NCBI RefSeq assembly: GCF_014529535.1
Contig: NW_023503307.1
Location: 4,561,887 to 4,625,886 of the forward strand
Direction of reading: 5' to 3'
Length of the DNA: 64,000 nt
DNA from: Bradysia coprophila
Lineage: Eukaryota; Arthropoda; Insecta; Diptera; Sciaridae
The stretch's first letter is position 1; every line of letters begins with the position of its first letter. The translations under genes and the position numbers were made by a program. Below the pieces are notes generated by a model. That model saw only the letters and a list, made by a program, of their open reading frames with translations. It did no database searches and was not told the DNA's origin. Shown here in pieces: positions 1-10,982 of the stretch.

Positions 1-101
1 ACAAATTTAGTTGAGGTTAACTACACGCTTACACGAGACACGATTCTAAAAGTAATTTAAAAATTTTTTGGTTGAAACGCGACTTTTTTTTATTTATTTA
101 G

Positions 102-2028
102 GCGATTATTGGAAATATCACAGAAAACTTCTCGATCCAACGATTCAAAATACCAAGATTCTGAACAGCTATTATCCCACCATAAACAGCACTTTAAGGA
201 TTTTGGTGGACATTTTGAACGAAAGGAATCCAAAGGAAACTTTTGATATTTTTCCACGTATCGATGCTTGCAGTTTCGACCTGTTTGCTAGTGAGTGTTT
301 GTTATTGCTATCTCGTTTCTCTTTCAATTCGATTTTTACACATTCAGAAAGCACATTGGGAGTCGATTGCAACGTTCAGAGGGAGCATTGTTCATTTTTT
401 GAATCACTCAATGAGTATTTACCATTTAGCTGACGGATCCGTCATTTCGAGAATAAATTTAATTTTTTTTAGAGGTTTATTCGTGTTACGTAAAAGAGTG
501 TTCGAGCCGATCTATAACATAAAACCAATATTTAGATTATCCAAATTATATCCGATGGCGAAAAGAGCGACAGCAGATATGCGAGCCGTCGTTCAAGACA
601 TTATTCGAAAAAGAATGGTCGCGCTCGCTGGTAGCGATCAGAGCCATCGAGAGGAAGACGAATATGAAAAACGCTTAAGAATCTTTGTCGATGAAGCCAT
701 TCAGTTGACGACCGAACAGAAATGCTTTACAGAAGATGAGTTGATAACCGAATCGTTGACTATATTAATGACGGTGAGTTCTGATTTGATGAGGCGAGGA
801 AGTATCGGAAAATGTCAAATAAAATAAGAGACTTAAACGAGTGGGATTGCGACCAGAGCGAAGAGGGGAACGTCATTCACACGAGTTGCATTTTTTATTC
901 GCGAGATAAATACGTTATCTCTTCAGCATTTTTCAGAACTCATGTGATTTAACAATTGCGTTAACAGACGGCAAGATATCACCGTAATGTCTAATCATGT
1001 CTAACTTTTGAGTTATGTGTTATGAAATAACTTGTAATAGGAACATTAATTTAGAGAAAGGAGTTTTGAAGTTAAAACAAAATAATTTTGATAACTTCGT
1101 CAGTCAAGAACCCTGACCCACCTATAAAGTGGGAGCTATTACATTTGAGCGTTACTTTCCAAATAGCATTTCCCTATAAACTAACATAGCTTAAGACCTA
1201 CTAATATGTCAATTAAAAGACACGCTTCCAGTGCACTTCTTACGTTGATTCATTTCAGGGATTCGAAACGTCAGCAGTTTCTATTACGAACACTGTTCTT
1301 ATGCTCGCAATGCATCCACAATATCAGGAGAAGGTCTACGAGGAAATTCAAAAAATTTGCCCAAACATCGATGAAGATGTAACATCAGAACAGTTAAAGG
1401 AACTGTTATTTACAGAACAATGTATTAAGGAGTCGATGAGATTAATCCCAACGGTGCCGCTCACATCTCGTTTAGCTACGGATGATTTTTATATCGGTGA
1501 GGATATTTCTCTTAATTTTACAATCTGCAATGCATTTTAAATGACTTTCAGGTGAAACTTATGTGCCAGCTGGATGTGATGTCGTTCTTTCTGCATATGA
1601 GTTGCATCGAGATAAAAGTGTTTGGGGAAACGATGCCAATACATACAATCCCGACCGTTTCTTACCGGAAAGATTTGAAAAACAACATCCATACTCATAC
1701 ATACCATACAGTGCCGGTAAATTCATTCCCGTATTTTTCTCGTTCAGTTTTCTATTTTAATTTTCTTTTTCACTTGCAGGCCTCAGAAATTGCATAGGTT
1801 GAAATACGTTCTTTTTACTGATTCGAATCCCTAACTGACTTTATTTTCCAATCGTTTGTAGGCAAGAAGTACGCTCAAATCGTTATTCGTATGTTTATCG
1901 TATGGCTGGTGCGAAATTTTAAATTTACCACTGACCTGAAATTCGAGGAGTTATCACTTAAGTGGATGGTCGTGTTGAGAACGAACCAAGGCTATCCAGT
2001 CAGAATTGAAAAACGATTGGAAATATAA
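102..2028 (+). CDS. Cytochrome P450, CYP4-clan-like (5' end outside window)
   Basis: Haem-thiolate monooxygenase, expected to be anchored in the ER and to oxidise lipophilic substrates. Seven exons can be joined in one frame: 102-290, 348-414, 473-773, 1259-1496, 1552-1716, 1780-1797 and 1862-2028 (about 381 residues). Visible motifs are the GDYWKYHRKLL C-helix region, the I-helix GFETSA, the K-helix ESMR, the FLPERF region, and the haem loop PYSAG-LRNCIG-KKYAQ, whose cysteine lies in the 18-nt exon 1780-1797. It ends at TAA 2026-2028. The first residue shown completes a codon begun in an upstream exon, so exons 1-3 (membrane anchor and hinge, about 118 residues by comparison with the downstream copy) lie left of position 1. 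I see no frameshift or stop, so this copy looks functional. The CYP4 clan is assigned from motif style; the exact CYP number cannot be given. Confidence 0.9.
1780..1797 (+). other. 18-nt microexon carrying the P450 haem cysteine
   Basis: Bounded by acceptor ttgcag and donor gttgaa, this exon encodes only LRNCI plus split codons at both ends (phase 1/1). Without it the haem-ligating cysteine is lost, although the reading frame is kept because 18 is a multiple of 3. The same microexon occurs at 13321-13338 in the pseudogene copy, so it predates the duplication. Confidence 0.8.
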
Positions 2029-2941
2029 AATTGTTTGTTCCGCTCCGATGTAATATTACAAAAAAAAAAGTTCTAGTTTCTTTCCACGGAGTTGCATTAC
2101 GTTTTCTGAGTTTCGAAATCTTCTCTACTAACTGCAACCTCGGAAAATGTGCTATTGCTCTATTGCTGAGCTTTATATTGTGCCTAATATCAAGCCTAAT
2201 ATTGTGTTAAAAACATTTGTATATTTGACAATAACTGATAGAAGATGCTTCGAAGTTACCGCCAGACAAACTGTGCTAGCTATCGTAATTTTAGTTTACA
2301 CATCTGCTCTTCAAAGATTTGATTAGACAAAACCGTCTAAACACCTTCTGCTTGCAGAGAAGTTTGTTCATTTAAAACTTAAAATTCATGTGTTTTATTA
2401 AAACAATGAATGTGCCACGTCCTACTTGGAAAAACATTTCGTTTTCTTATTTTATTGTTATATAAGGTTCGGTAAATATTGAACAGTCTGGCTACCAGAA
2501 TTTTTTTTCCGACGTCGCGTCGCAGCCTTGAATTACTTCATTTTATAATAAAAATATCCACGTACCAGTTTTAGTTTTATGTATCGTATGTTCATCAGAT
2601 GTTAAATAGACCTAATTACACTGAGTCGAAATTTTCCCTTCGTTTTTCGTAATATATTTATAATTAAGGGGCATCCGTGAAACATGTCAAAACTTGAGGG
2701 AGAGGGAAGTTTTTTTTCGAAAAGACGACCAAAAACAACAGGGACTAATTTTTCGCTAATTTTTACAACAATTTACCTATGGTTCAGGCTTAAAGCTTTT
2801 AACACATAGAAATCGAAAAAACCAGTCTGCTTGGTCCAGTCTAATCGAAACTTAGTAAAGAAAATATTTTTCCTTTGACACGACATCATACTTCGAAGTA
2901 ACTTGATACTGTTGAGACTGTCATCGATTTTTTGTGGAAAG
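2029..2941. other. 3' flank of the intact P450 and intergenic spacer
   Basis: The first ~250 bases are homologous to the DNA after the pseudogene copy (around 13,600-14,360), so the duplicated unit includes the 3' untranslated region. An AATAAA lies at about 2547-2552 and could be a distal poly(A) signal. No other gene is visible. Confidence 0.55.
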
Positions 2942-3197
2942 ATGATTGTGTTCAACATTTTCATTACTGTGGTTCTGATTTTTCTTCTAAATTATTGCTG
3001 GAAAAGGCGAAATTGGTATCGCGCTTCTTGGAATCTACCCGGTATCTTGTCATTGCCCATAATTGGTGGAGCATACATATTTTGGAACACAACAGGTACT
3101 CTGATAATTTGAAAACGGTGTTAGAATTTCAAGCTATACTGGTTTAGATGTCTTGGCGAGAACGTCGAAGTACCTGGAGAAAGTTAAGGTTCATTTT

Positions 3198-4170
3198 TAG
3201 CCCCGTACGAAGTACTGGGGGCTTATAAGATTAATATGCCGTTTGTAACACGTCGAATTGGAAGCAGACAGTAAGGGCAAAGCATTTGGTTATGTTCATA
3301 GATGACGAATCCGCAATAAAAAAAATGTCCGTCCGTCCGTCCGTCCGTCCGTCCGTGACCCCTCTAGCTTGAGCAAATCACAACCTTTTTTCAAAATTCT
3401 TTTTTTCCCCGATTGGTATCGACAAAAGTAAGGTCAAGTTCGAAAATGGGCATGGTATGGTCGGCCCTTCCAGAGCTAGGGCCCTATAGGTGTTTTTCAG
3501 TCTTTCGACGATATCTACCGAAATACGCACGCAATAGCTGCTTGTGATATATCAAATGAAAGGTATTGACGAGTAGAACATTGTTTTTGTGTAGGATGCA
3601 ACGCGAGCTTGTTGGGAGGGCTCAAAGGTCGTTACTCGGCCCTAAGTGTTTTTTCCACATAAATCGAGTAAATCTCATCCGATTTTGCCAGATTTAGTTT
3701 TTTATGGAAGGTAATTGAATACCGAAAAGAACGTGGCGAAAAAAGTTTCAAATTTGGGCCCTTGGACTAAGGCCGCTACTCGGCCCTAAGTGTTTTTTGC
3801 ACATAAATCGAGTAAATCTCATCCGATTTTGCTAGTTTTTGTTTCATTTGAGAGATAATTGAATACCCAATAGAAAGTTGGCAAAAAATTTTGGGTTTCT
3901 AAAATAATATCGTAAATTGTTGGTTTTATTTGAGAGGTACTTCGTACGGGCTTTCGTAATTGCGCTATGCGCAATTTTAAAAATGAACACTTTCAGTAAA
4001 TTTGACAATGCCCAACTTGACTTGCATTTTGGTAACAGATGCATTAGAGGGTTGTAGACGTATTAGGGTTCCGGGCGTATTACGGCTACGGACGTATTAT
4101 AGTTACGGACGAAATAGGATTACTGGTCGTACGGGGCTAAGTCGTAGCAAACGCTCCGACTGTTCTGATG
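3198..4170 (+). mobile_element. ~1-kb non-autonomous repeat, copy 1 (in P450 intron 2)
   Basis: Begins with TTAGCCCCGTACGAAGTAC and, near its other end, carries the inverse GTACGGGGCTAA followed by an extension ending about CTGTTCTGATG. The same sequence in reverse orientation lies at 50589-51588. Shared internal landmarks include the tccg microsatellite, a GACGAATCCGCAATAAA stretch, the palindrome TTGCGCATAGCGCAA (inverse form near 3960) and repeated blocks around 'cataaatcgagtaaatctcatccg'. No transposase ORF is visible. Confidence 0.75.
3327..3356. repeat. (TCCG)n microsatellite
   Basis: About seven tandem tccg units inside copy 1 of the ~1-kb repeat. Copy 2 has only a short, imperfect equivalent (gacggacagacggacag on the + strand near 51440). 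Confidence 0.9.
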
Positions 4171-4775
4171 CCTTGTTTTGATTGAAAACGGATTTATTTC
4201 GAAAAAAACTAATTGCCCAAAGTCAAAGAAAAGCGAATAGAAAATTTCTCTTTCTCATAGTTTTACTATTATGAAGGAAAAACTTTTAATCAAAAAATTA
4301 AAAATTTTAGAAGTAAAATATTTCGTTTAAATTTTTTAGGAAACTCAAAGTTTCAAAGTTTTTTTGCGTCGTCGGAGATTTCGTCTATGCTAGAAAACAT
4401 ATATCTACCGGTTTATTTTTCGTCCTTTCAACAGCTATAACTCAGAATAATTTGAGTAAATTTGTGCGATTAGAAATTTTCCTGGATACGAGTCCACAAG
4501 ATGCTGAAATCGTTATCAATCACCCCAGTTCGATGCATAAGGGCGCTTTCTATGAAGTTGCTGCAGAAGGGATAGGTGCTCCAGAACTGCTTACTGCTCC
4601 CGGTATTTATTTGACATTTGATTTTTTAGTGTGAAACTTTTGATTGTCAAACACATAAGGTGATTTTTTGTAAATAACAATTCAACATACAAACAATATA
4701 ATCAAGGGAATGCAAATAGTAATCGATTTTAATTGTCAACCTTCAGTCATTAATAGTTATTTATGACGTCGAGTT

Positions 4776-4848
4776 CGAAGTACTTTATTAGGCTCTAGAT
4801 GCGGCCTCGTGTCATAATTACACATCTAGAGCCTAATAAAGTACTTCG
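4776..4848. repeat. Small hairpin (25-base inverted repeat)
   Basis: The arm cgaagtactttattaggctc...agatg at 4776 is repeated in inverse at 4824-4848 around a ~22-base loop. It lies in intron 3 of the P450 pseudogene. MITE-like; no target duplication is obvious. Confidence 0.7.
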
Positions 4849-5033
4849 CACCGAGATTCATACAACGTTTTATGCAATAGAGGGATCCAAAGTTCGCAGT
4901 TTTCTATCATTATGTTATCAAGTTGCATAAATAATTATTATTGCATATTATGATGCTGAGTGGCATAAATATAATTATTTTTCATTTTATTCTAGGAATA
5001 AAATATTGTTTCAATTCAATACCTGTATAAAGG

Positions 5034-5175
5034 TTCAGTTGTTCCAAGAGTTGTTTATACACAAGTTGCCAACATTTTCATGATGAATTGTGATAACATA
5101 GAGGAGAAAGTGCTAAAACCAGAGTGGTACATCGCTCAGAGCCTATTTCGGGCATTAAAAACGTGTGTCTTTCTT
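5034..5175 (+). other. Unidentified open fragment upstream of the LINE relic
   Basis: A frame starting about 5034 reads without interruption for roughly 45 codons (…VVYTQVANIFMMNCDNIEEK…) and ends at TAA near 5175. Its residue composition looks protein-like, but I recognise no family. It may belong to the LINE insertion or be a stray exon. Confidence 0.25.
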
Positions 5176-5466
5176 TAAAAAAATAATAATTCTCGTATCA
5201 GTCATTATTTCCATCTCTTTCCGCTTGAAAAGACTGTTTCACGTTTCTGTTTCCCTTTGTCAAAAGTCAGCCTTTAAAAACGTTGCTAAAACTGCAGTTA
5301 GTATTTGCATATCCAAATATCTGGGATATATTGTGCAATGGTGCATACTAATTCATGTACTGCGATTCCGTTTACTCCACAAACTTGAATGCAAAATCAC
5401 AACATGTGCTGGAGGAGAGCTTTTGCTGCGTGTACATGATTTGTATTTGCATTTGGAAGACGAGAC

Positions 5467-5755
5467 AACATCGATGAGCCTGTCAAGCGAATTGTGGGGT
5501 GCCGGTTTATCAAATTCCTCAGTTACCGCAGAACGATCTTCATGTTTAAGGTCCTCATCTACAAGGAACCGGAATATCTTTTCAACAAACTGCTGAGGTC
5601 GTCTAGATCAAAACTTCTGATTTTGCCACGGCACAATTCGAGTCATTCTTCGTTAATGATGCTGTTAGTTATAATATGCTGCCGCATTCCATCAAGACGT
5701 GTCGCGCTATCAACAGTTTCAAAAGATGCTGTTTCGACCATTTGGTCTCGTAACA
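5467..5755 (+). mobile_element. LINE relic: C-terminal tail of a non-LTR retrotransposon ORF2
   Basis: Conceptual translation gives a tail typical of LINE ORF2 proteins: a segment with FMFKVLIYKEPEYL, then LRSSRSKLLILPRHNSS, then, after a one-base frame change near 5641, FFVNDAVSYNMLPHSIKTCR and a final FKRCCFDHLVS before TAA. Only the last ~95 residues are recognisable; the reverse transcriptase core is absent. The piece sits in intron 3 of the P450 pseudogene and is dead. Confidence 0.7.
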
Positions 5756-6210
5756 TGGAATTTCATAGCTACCACTGCATGCCAATCACGTTCTACAGTC
5801 TATCATTATTTTTCCGTACAGTCCGAGCTTTTAATTGTACATTTCCTTTTGTTATTTCAGGCAGTTGAGGCATTTCTTCTTTTCACTATTTGTTTTTCAC
5901 TTCTTTATTCTTTTAGTATAATTTTCTGTATTATGGTTTTTCTCCCAAACATTTGTATAAGGAGGAATCCTTGTTGTTTGCATGTAATCAATTGAAATGT
6001 GGTCAATTTCAATGCGAATAATATATAATTTCCATTGTGTTAAAACTTCCTGAAATCTGATAACACTGACTTTAATTTGTTGGGATTTTTTTCTGTAAAT
6101 TTGGTGAAATCTTGGACAATTTTAGCAAACTCAGTAAATCAATTTTGCAAATTCTTGCCAAATTCTTTTACCTGAAGAATACATTAAGCGTGACAAGAAA
6201 AGATTCTGAA

Positions 6211-6218
6211 ACTAATTC
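6211..6218. repeat. Left target-site duplication (ACTAATTC)
   Basis: The 8-base sequence ACTAATTC directly precedes the left terminus ACCTCCTTTAAG of the foldback-like element and recurs immediately after its right terminus. Confidence 0.9.
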
Positions 6219-6845
6219 ACCTCCTTTAAGTCCCCGACAATTTTTGTGATGACAATTTTTGTGATGACAATTTTTGTGATGACAATTTTTGTGATGTCAC
6301 AAATAATTTGTGACAACACAAAATATTTGTGATAACACAAATTATTTGTGACGTCACAAAAATTGTCATCACAAAATATTTGTGATACTCAATATTTGTG
6401 ACAACACAAATGTTGAGCATCACAAATATTTTGTGATGCTCAATTTTTGTGACAACACAAATTATTTGTGACAACACAAAAATTTTGTGATAAAAATTTT
6501 TTTTATTAGAAAACGGGAAAATATGGGTTATTCGTAAATAACTGAGGGTGTGGGGGTCAGAAGGATTAGAACGTTTGAATGTCGCAAGAAAAACAGGTAA
6601 GCCGAGCACACATTTAAAAGTTAGACGACTCGATCTATCTGACTTCTATCTCAAGATTCCGAGATAACAATGACAACACCTACGAAATCCGATGTTATCC
6701 AAATTATAACTCTTTATTTTCATACAACGAGAACGAAGAAAACTTAGACATCGCACAAGAAAAGTGTTTGGATACTGAATTCATCCTTCTATGAATCGTT
6801 CAAGGAAGTTGTTTGGTTCGATCCCACTAAATCAATCCTTCTATA
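6219..6845. repeat. Left terminal inverted repeat of the foldback-like element
   Basis: Inverse of about 9541-10125. It begins with four tandem copies of a 15-base unit (gacaatttttgtgat) where the right arm has two, so the arms differ by ~30 bases at the tip. The inner part includes the 52-base repeat in inverse orientation (6770-6845). Confidence 0.85.
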
Positions 6846-7466
6846 AAACTTACAAAAAAATGAAGAAGGATTGCGTTGCCTAAAAAATAGACACTTTATC
6901 AAGTGTTGCTCAAGGGTATAGAAGCTATTCTATGCAAATCTTTACCCTCATAATGTGGTGGGAGATTTAGATTATTTTTAGGCACTTGTTTTGAATAATC
7001 TGAAGCTCTTGGTCGTGGATCTGGGCGCAGCCGCACCATACTGGGCAAGCGCTAAGCAGGACTGAATTATTGCACTGAAAATTCTGATCTTTTTTAGAAG
7101 TATTTAACCTCGATCTTTTGTTTAAAAACGGGTAAAGCACTCCCAGGAACTTAAGTCCTTTCGTTTAAATAATCTTGAAAGTAATAGTTTTATCTAGAAT
7201 AACACTTCAGTACTTCAAGGAATCTTTCCACGGAATTTCTGAGTTGGGAATAGTAACTCCTCCAGAAGGAAGCCGTCTTTGAGCAGTCTTTTTAGTTCAG
7301 TGAAGAAGGTTGCATTCGTTTTTGCATCTTATTGGTCTTGTCTATGTCCGTAGTTAAGAGCTTAGAATCCGTCTATTAGCACAAGTAGGCTATTCAATCT
7401 GTTTTATCTTCATTTTCAAAGTTCTCTTCTTTTTCATTTTTATATACATTATGTAGAAGAATTCAA

Positions 7467-7706
7467 GAATCTGAAAGAACCAGGTTAAGACAACTCTGAG
7501 TTGATCACGAAGGCGGTGACACACAAATTGAGTTCAGTGGTTACGAAGTTTATATGAAAAAGGCAACGTAACAAAAACAAAATTCCGAATTTTCCTAAAA
7601 AGCATTTTCTTCAAGTTGATTTCACACACAATCTGTACTGAGTGCGTTTATCGATTTCGGTGTCACCCGCCTTCGTGGATGTCTTAACCTGTTCTTTCAG
7701 AACCTA
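7467..7706. repeat. Palindromic insertion inside the foldback-like element
   Basis: The arm running from aatctgaaagaaccagg to gaaggcggtgacac (7467-7522) is matched in inverse at about 7659-7706. It is a ~240-bp MITE-like palindrome nested in the larger element, immediately left of the 52-bp array. Confidence 0.7.
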
Positions 7707-7959
7707 GGAAGAATTAATTTAGTGGTATCGAACCAAACACGTTCTTTGTACTAATCGATTTAGAGCATTTACAAAGGAGCTGAAAGTTGGAATTGGGTGC
7801 GAGCTCGATTTAGAACATTTTCAAAGGAACTGCAATGTTAACAAATAAATCGACAATTTACAAATGATATTCAAATTTTTAATTATTTAAAACCATTCTA
7901 CGCTTTACAGCCGCTTTCCGTTTCACGCGCCCATTTAAAACTTTTACTCTCTTTAAAAA

Positions 7960-9620
7960 TTCGTACAAGGATGAATTCAATAGTATCGAACCAAACACCT
8001 TCCTTGTACAATTCGTAGAAGGATGAATTCAATAGGATCGAACCAAACACCTTTGTGCGATTCGTAGAAGTATGAATTCAGTAGGATCGAACCAAACACC
8101 TTCCTTGTACAATTCGTAGAAGGGTGAATTCAGTAGGATCGATCCAAACACCTTCCTTGTCTAATGCGTAGAAGGATGATTTCAGTAAAATCGAACAAAA
8201 CACCTTCTTTGTACGATTCGTACGAGGATGACTTCAATAGGATCGAACCAAACACTTTCCTTGTTCGATTCGTAGAAGGATGAATTCAGTAGGATCGAAC
8301 CAAACACCCTCCTTGTACAATTCGTGTCGTAGAAGGATGAATTCAGTAGGATCAAACCAAACATCTTCCTTGTACAATTCGTAGAAGGATGAATTCAATA
8401 GGATGGAACCAAACAGCTTTCTTGTACAATTCGTAGAAGGATGAATTCAGTAGGATCGAACCAAACACCCTCCTTTTACAATTCGTGTCGTAGAAGGATG
8501 AATTCAGTAGGATCGAACCAAACACCTTCCTTGTGCGATTCGTAGAAGGATGAATTCAGTAGGATCGAACCAAACACCTTCCTTGTACAATTCGTAGAAG
8601 GGTGAATTCAGTAGGATCGAACCAAACACCTTCCTTGTGCGATTCGTAGAAGGATGAATTCAGTAGGATCGAACCAAACACCTTCCTTGTACATTTCGTA
8701 GAAGGGTGAATTCAGTAGGATCGATCCAAACACCTTCCTTGTCTAATGCGTAGAAGGATGATTTCAGTAAAATCGAACCAAACACCTTCTTTGTACGATT
8801 CGTACGAGGATGACTTCAATAGGATCGAATCAAACACTTTCCTTGTGCGATTCGTAGAAGGATGAATTCAGTAAGATCGAACCAAACACCTTCCTTGTAC
8901 AATTCGTAGAAGGATGAATTCAGTAGGATCGAACCAAACACCTTCCTTGTACAATTCGTAGAAGGATGAATTTAGTTGGATCGAGCCAAACACCTTCCTT
9001 GTACAATTCGTAGAAGGATGAATTCAGTAGGATCGAACCAAACACCTTCTTTGTACGATTCGTAGTAGGATGAATTTAGTTGGATCGAACAGAACAACTT
9101 CCTTGTACGATTCGTATGAGGATGAATTCAGTAGGATCGAACCAAACACCTTATTTGTACGATTCGTGGGAGGATGAGTTCAGTGGTATCGAACCAAACC
9201 CCTTGTTTGTGCGATTCGTACAAAGATGAATTCAATAGGATCGAACCAAACACCTTCCTTGTGCGATTCATAGAAGGATGAATTCAGTAGGATCGAACCA
9301 AACACCTTCCTTGTACAATTCGTAGAAGGATGAATTTAGTTGGATCGAGCCAAACACCTTCCTTGTACAATTCGTAGAAGGATGAATTCAGTAGGATCGA
9401 ACCAAACACCTTCTTTGTACGATTCGTAGTAGGATGAATTTAGTTGGATCGAACAGAACAACTTCCTTGTACGATTCGTATGAGGATGAATTCAGTAGGA
9501 TCGAACCAAACACCTTCTTTGTACAATTCGTAGAAGGATGAATTCAGTTTGATTGAACCAAACAACTTCGTTCTACGATTCATAGAAGGATTAATTCAGT
9601 AGCCAAACACTTTTCTTGTG
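7960..9620 (+). repeat. 52-bp minisatellite array (~31 units)
   Basis: The units begin at 52-base steps (for example 8499, 8551, 8603) and share tgaattcagtaggatcg, aaccaaacacc and ttcgtagaagga. Some units carry a 6-base insertion (gtgtcg, near 8322 and 8484). Longer groups of variants recur, for example the blocks at about 8080-8260 and 8700-8860, showing that several units were amplified together. Most units hold an EcoRI site. Confidence 0.93.
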
Positions 9621-10125
9621 CGACGTCTAAGTTTTCTTCGTTCTCATTGTAAGAAAATCAAGAGTATAATTTGGATAACATCGGATTTCGTAGGTGTTGT
9701 CATTGTTATCTCAGAATCTTGAGATAGAAGTCAGATAGATCGAGTCGTCTAACTTATAAATGTGTGCTCGACTTACCTGTTTTTCTAGTGACATTCAAAC
9801 GTTCTAATCCTTTTGACCCCCACACCCTCAGTTATTTACAAATAACCCATATTTTCCCGTTTTCTAAAAAAAAAAATTTATCACAAAATTTTTGTGTTGT
9901 CACAAATAATTTGTGTTGTCACAAAAATTGAGCATCACAAAATATTTGTGATGCTCAACATTTGTGTTGTCACAAATTATTTGTGACAACACAAATATTT
10001 TGTTATGACAATTTTTGTGATGTCACAAATAATTTGTGTTGTCACAAATATTTTGTGTTGTCACAAATTATTTGTGACATCACAAAAATTGTCATCACAA
10101 AAATTGTCGGGGACTTAAAGGAGGT
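9541..10125. repeat. Right terminal inverted repeat of the foldback-like element
   Basis: Inverse partner of 6219-6845; the last 20 bases are the exact complement of the left tip. Confidence 0.85.
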
Positions 10126-10133
10126 ACTAATTC
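10126..10133. repeat. Right target-site duplication (ACTAATTC)
   Basis: Exact 8-base repeat of 6211-6218, directly abutting the right element terminus. Confidence 0.9.
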
Positions 10134-10982
10134 CAACATTTTTGGTTGAAACTCGACTTTTTTTTATTTATTTAGGCGATTATTGGAAATATCACAGAAA
10201 ACTTCTGGATGCTACGATTCAAAATACCAAGATTCTGAACAGCTATTATCAAGCAACGTTCAGAGGGAGCATTGTTCATTTTTTGAATCACTCAACGAGT
10301 ATGCTTGAGTTAATGGAGTGGAAAATAAATTTAATTTTGTATATTTCAGAACTCTTTTCATTGTACGTAAAAGAGTGTTCGAGCCGATCTATAATATAAA
10401 ACCAATATTCAGATATGCGAGCCGTCGTTCAAGACATTATTTGAAAAAGAATGGCCGTGCTCGCTAGTAGCAATCAGAGCCATCGAGAGGAATATGACGA
10501 CGAATATGATAAACGATTAAGAATCTTTGTCGATGAAGCCATTCAGTTGACGACCGAACAGAAATGCTTTACAGAAGATGAGTTGATTACCGAAGCGTTG
10601 ACTATATTAATGACGGTGAGTTATGATTTTATGAGGCGATTACTATTGAAAAATTCTTTAGCCCCATGAAAAAGGGATCGCATGAATTGCCTAGTGCGGC
10701 AGCAGTGACGCTTCTTCATAGAGACCAATTGGACCATGGTCCAGGGCGCTGGTAAAATGGGGCGCTGGAATATGCGAACAAAAATTTCATACTTTGCATG
10801 AAAATTCATGGGATGTTGCCTCAAAGGAAAAAAAAGTCCGCTGCGCGGCCTTCCTATCATAACACTGACATCTTTCGAATACAGTATGAGGAAATTACGC
10901 AGACCGCTCAAGTCTTTATCGTCATCCCGTCAGTGTAGAAATTGATAGTTTACTTTATTGATTTAGATCATATCTCTAAACG

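Larger units (their letters stand above)
2942..4602 (+). pseudogene. P450 pseudogene, 5' block (exons 1-3)
   Basis: This is the start of the downstream P450 copy. Exon 1 (2942-3095) encodes a hydrophobic N-terminal anchor (MIVFNIFITVVLIFLLNY), a basic stop-transfer stretch and a WNLPGILSLPIIGG hinge. Exon 2 (3148-3188) gives DVLARTSKYLEKVK. Exon 3 (4446-4602) gives a segment with FLDTSPQDAEIV and IGAPELLTAPG, ending in phase 1, exactly what the exon starting GDYWKYHRK requires. These exons are open, but exon 2 has a weak donor (gttcat) because a ~1-kb repeat has inserted about 10 bases downstream. The next homologous exon is 5.6 kb away at 10176. Since the rest of the copy is broken, I call the whole locus a pseudogene; a truncated transcript is possible. 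Confidence 0.8.
6219..10125. mobile_element. 3.9-kb foldback-like transposable element with long repetitive TIRs
   Basis: The termini are perfect inverse copies (ACCTCCTTTAAGTCCCCGAC at 6219, its complement ending at 10125) flanked by the 8-base duplication ACTAATTC. Inverted similarity continues inward for about 600 bases on each side. The outermost 250 bases are made of short tttgtgatgacaa/ttgtgttgtcacaa palindromic units; the inner TIR holds unique sequence. The core contains a nested palindrome (7467-7706) and ~30 copies of a 52-base repeat. No transposase frame is present, so it is non-autonomous. The 8-bp duplication fits the hAT or P superfamilies, while the repetitive TIRs recall Foldback elements; assignment is open. 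It inserted in intron 3 of the P450 pseudogene: the intron sequence resumes on both sides with similarity to the intact copy on the right (ttttttggttgaaac). Confidence 0.88.

Noticed and set aside
6226..6609. 127-codon minus-strand frame
   Set aside because: It is translation of the short palindromic repeats in the transposon TIR (VTSQIICVVTN-type repeats), not a gene; the frame at 9962-10399 is the same artefact running into the P450 pseudogene.
8182..8364. 60-codon minus-strand frame in the 52-bp array
   Set aside because: 52 is not a multiple of 3, so the frame rotates each unit and openness is accidental.
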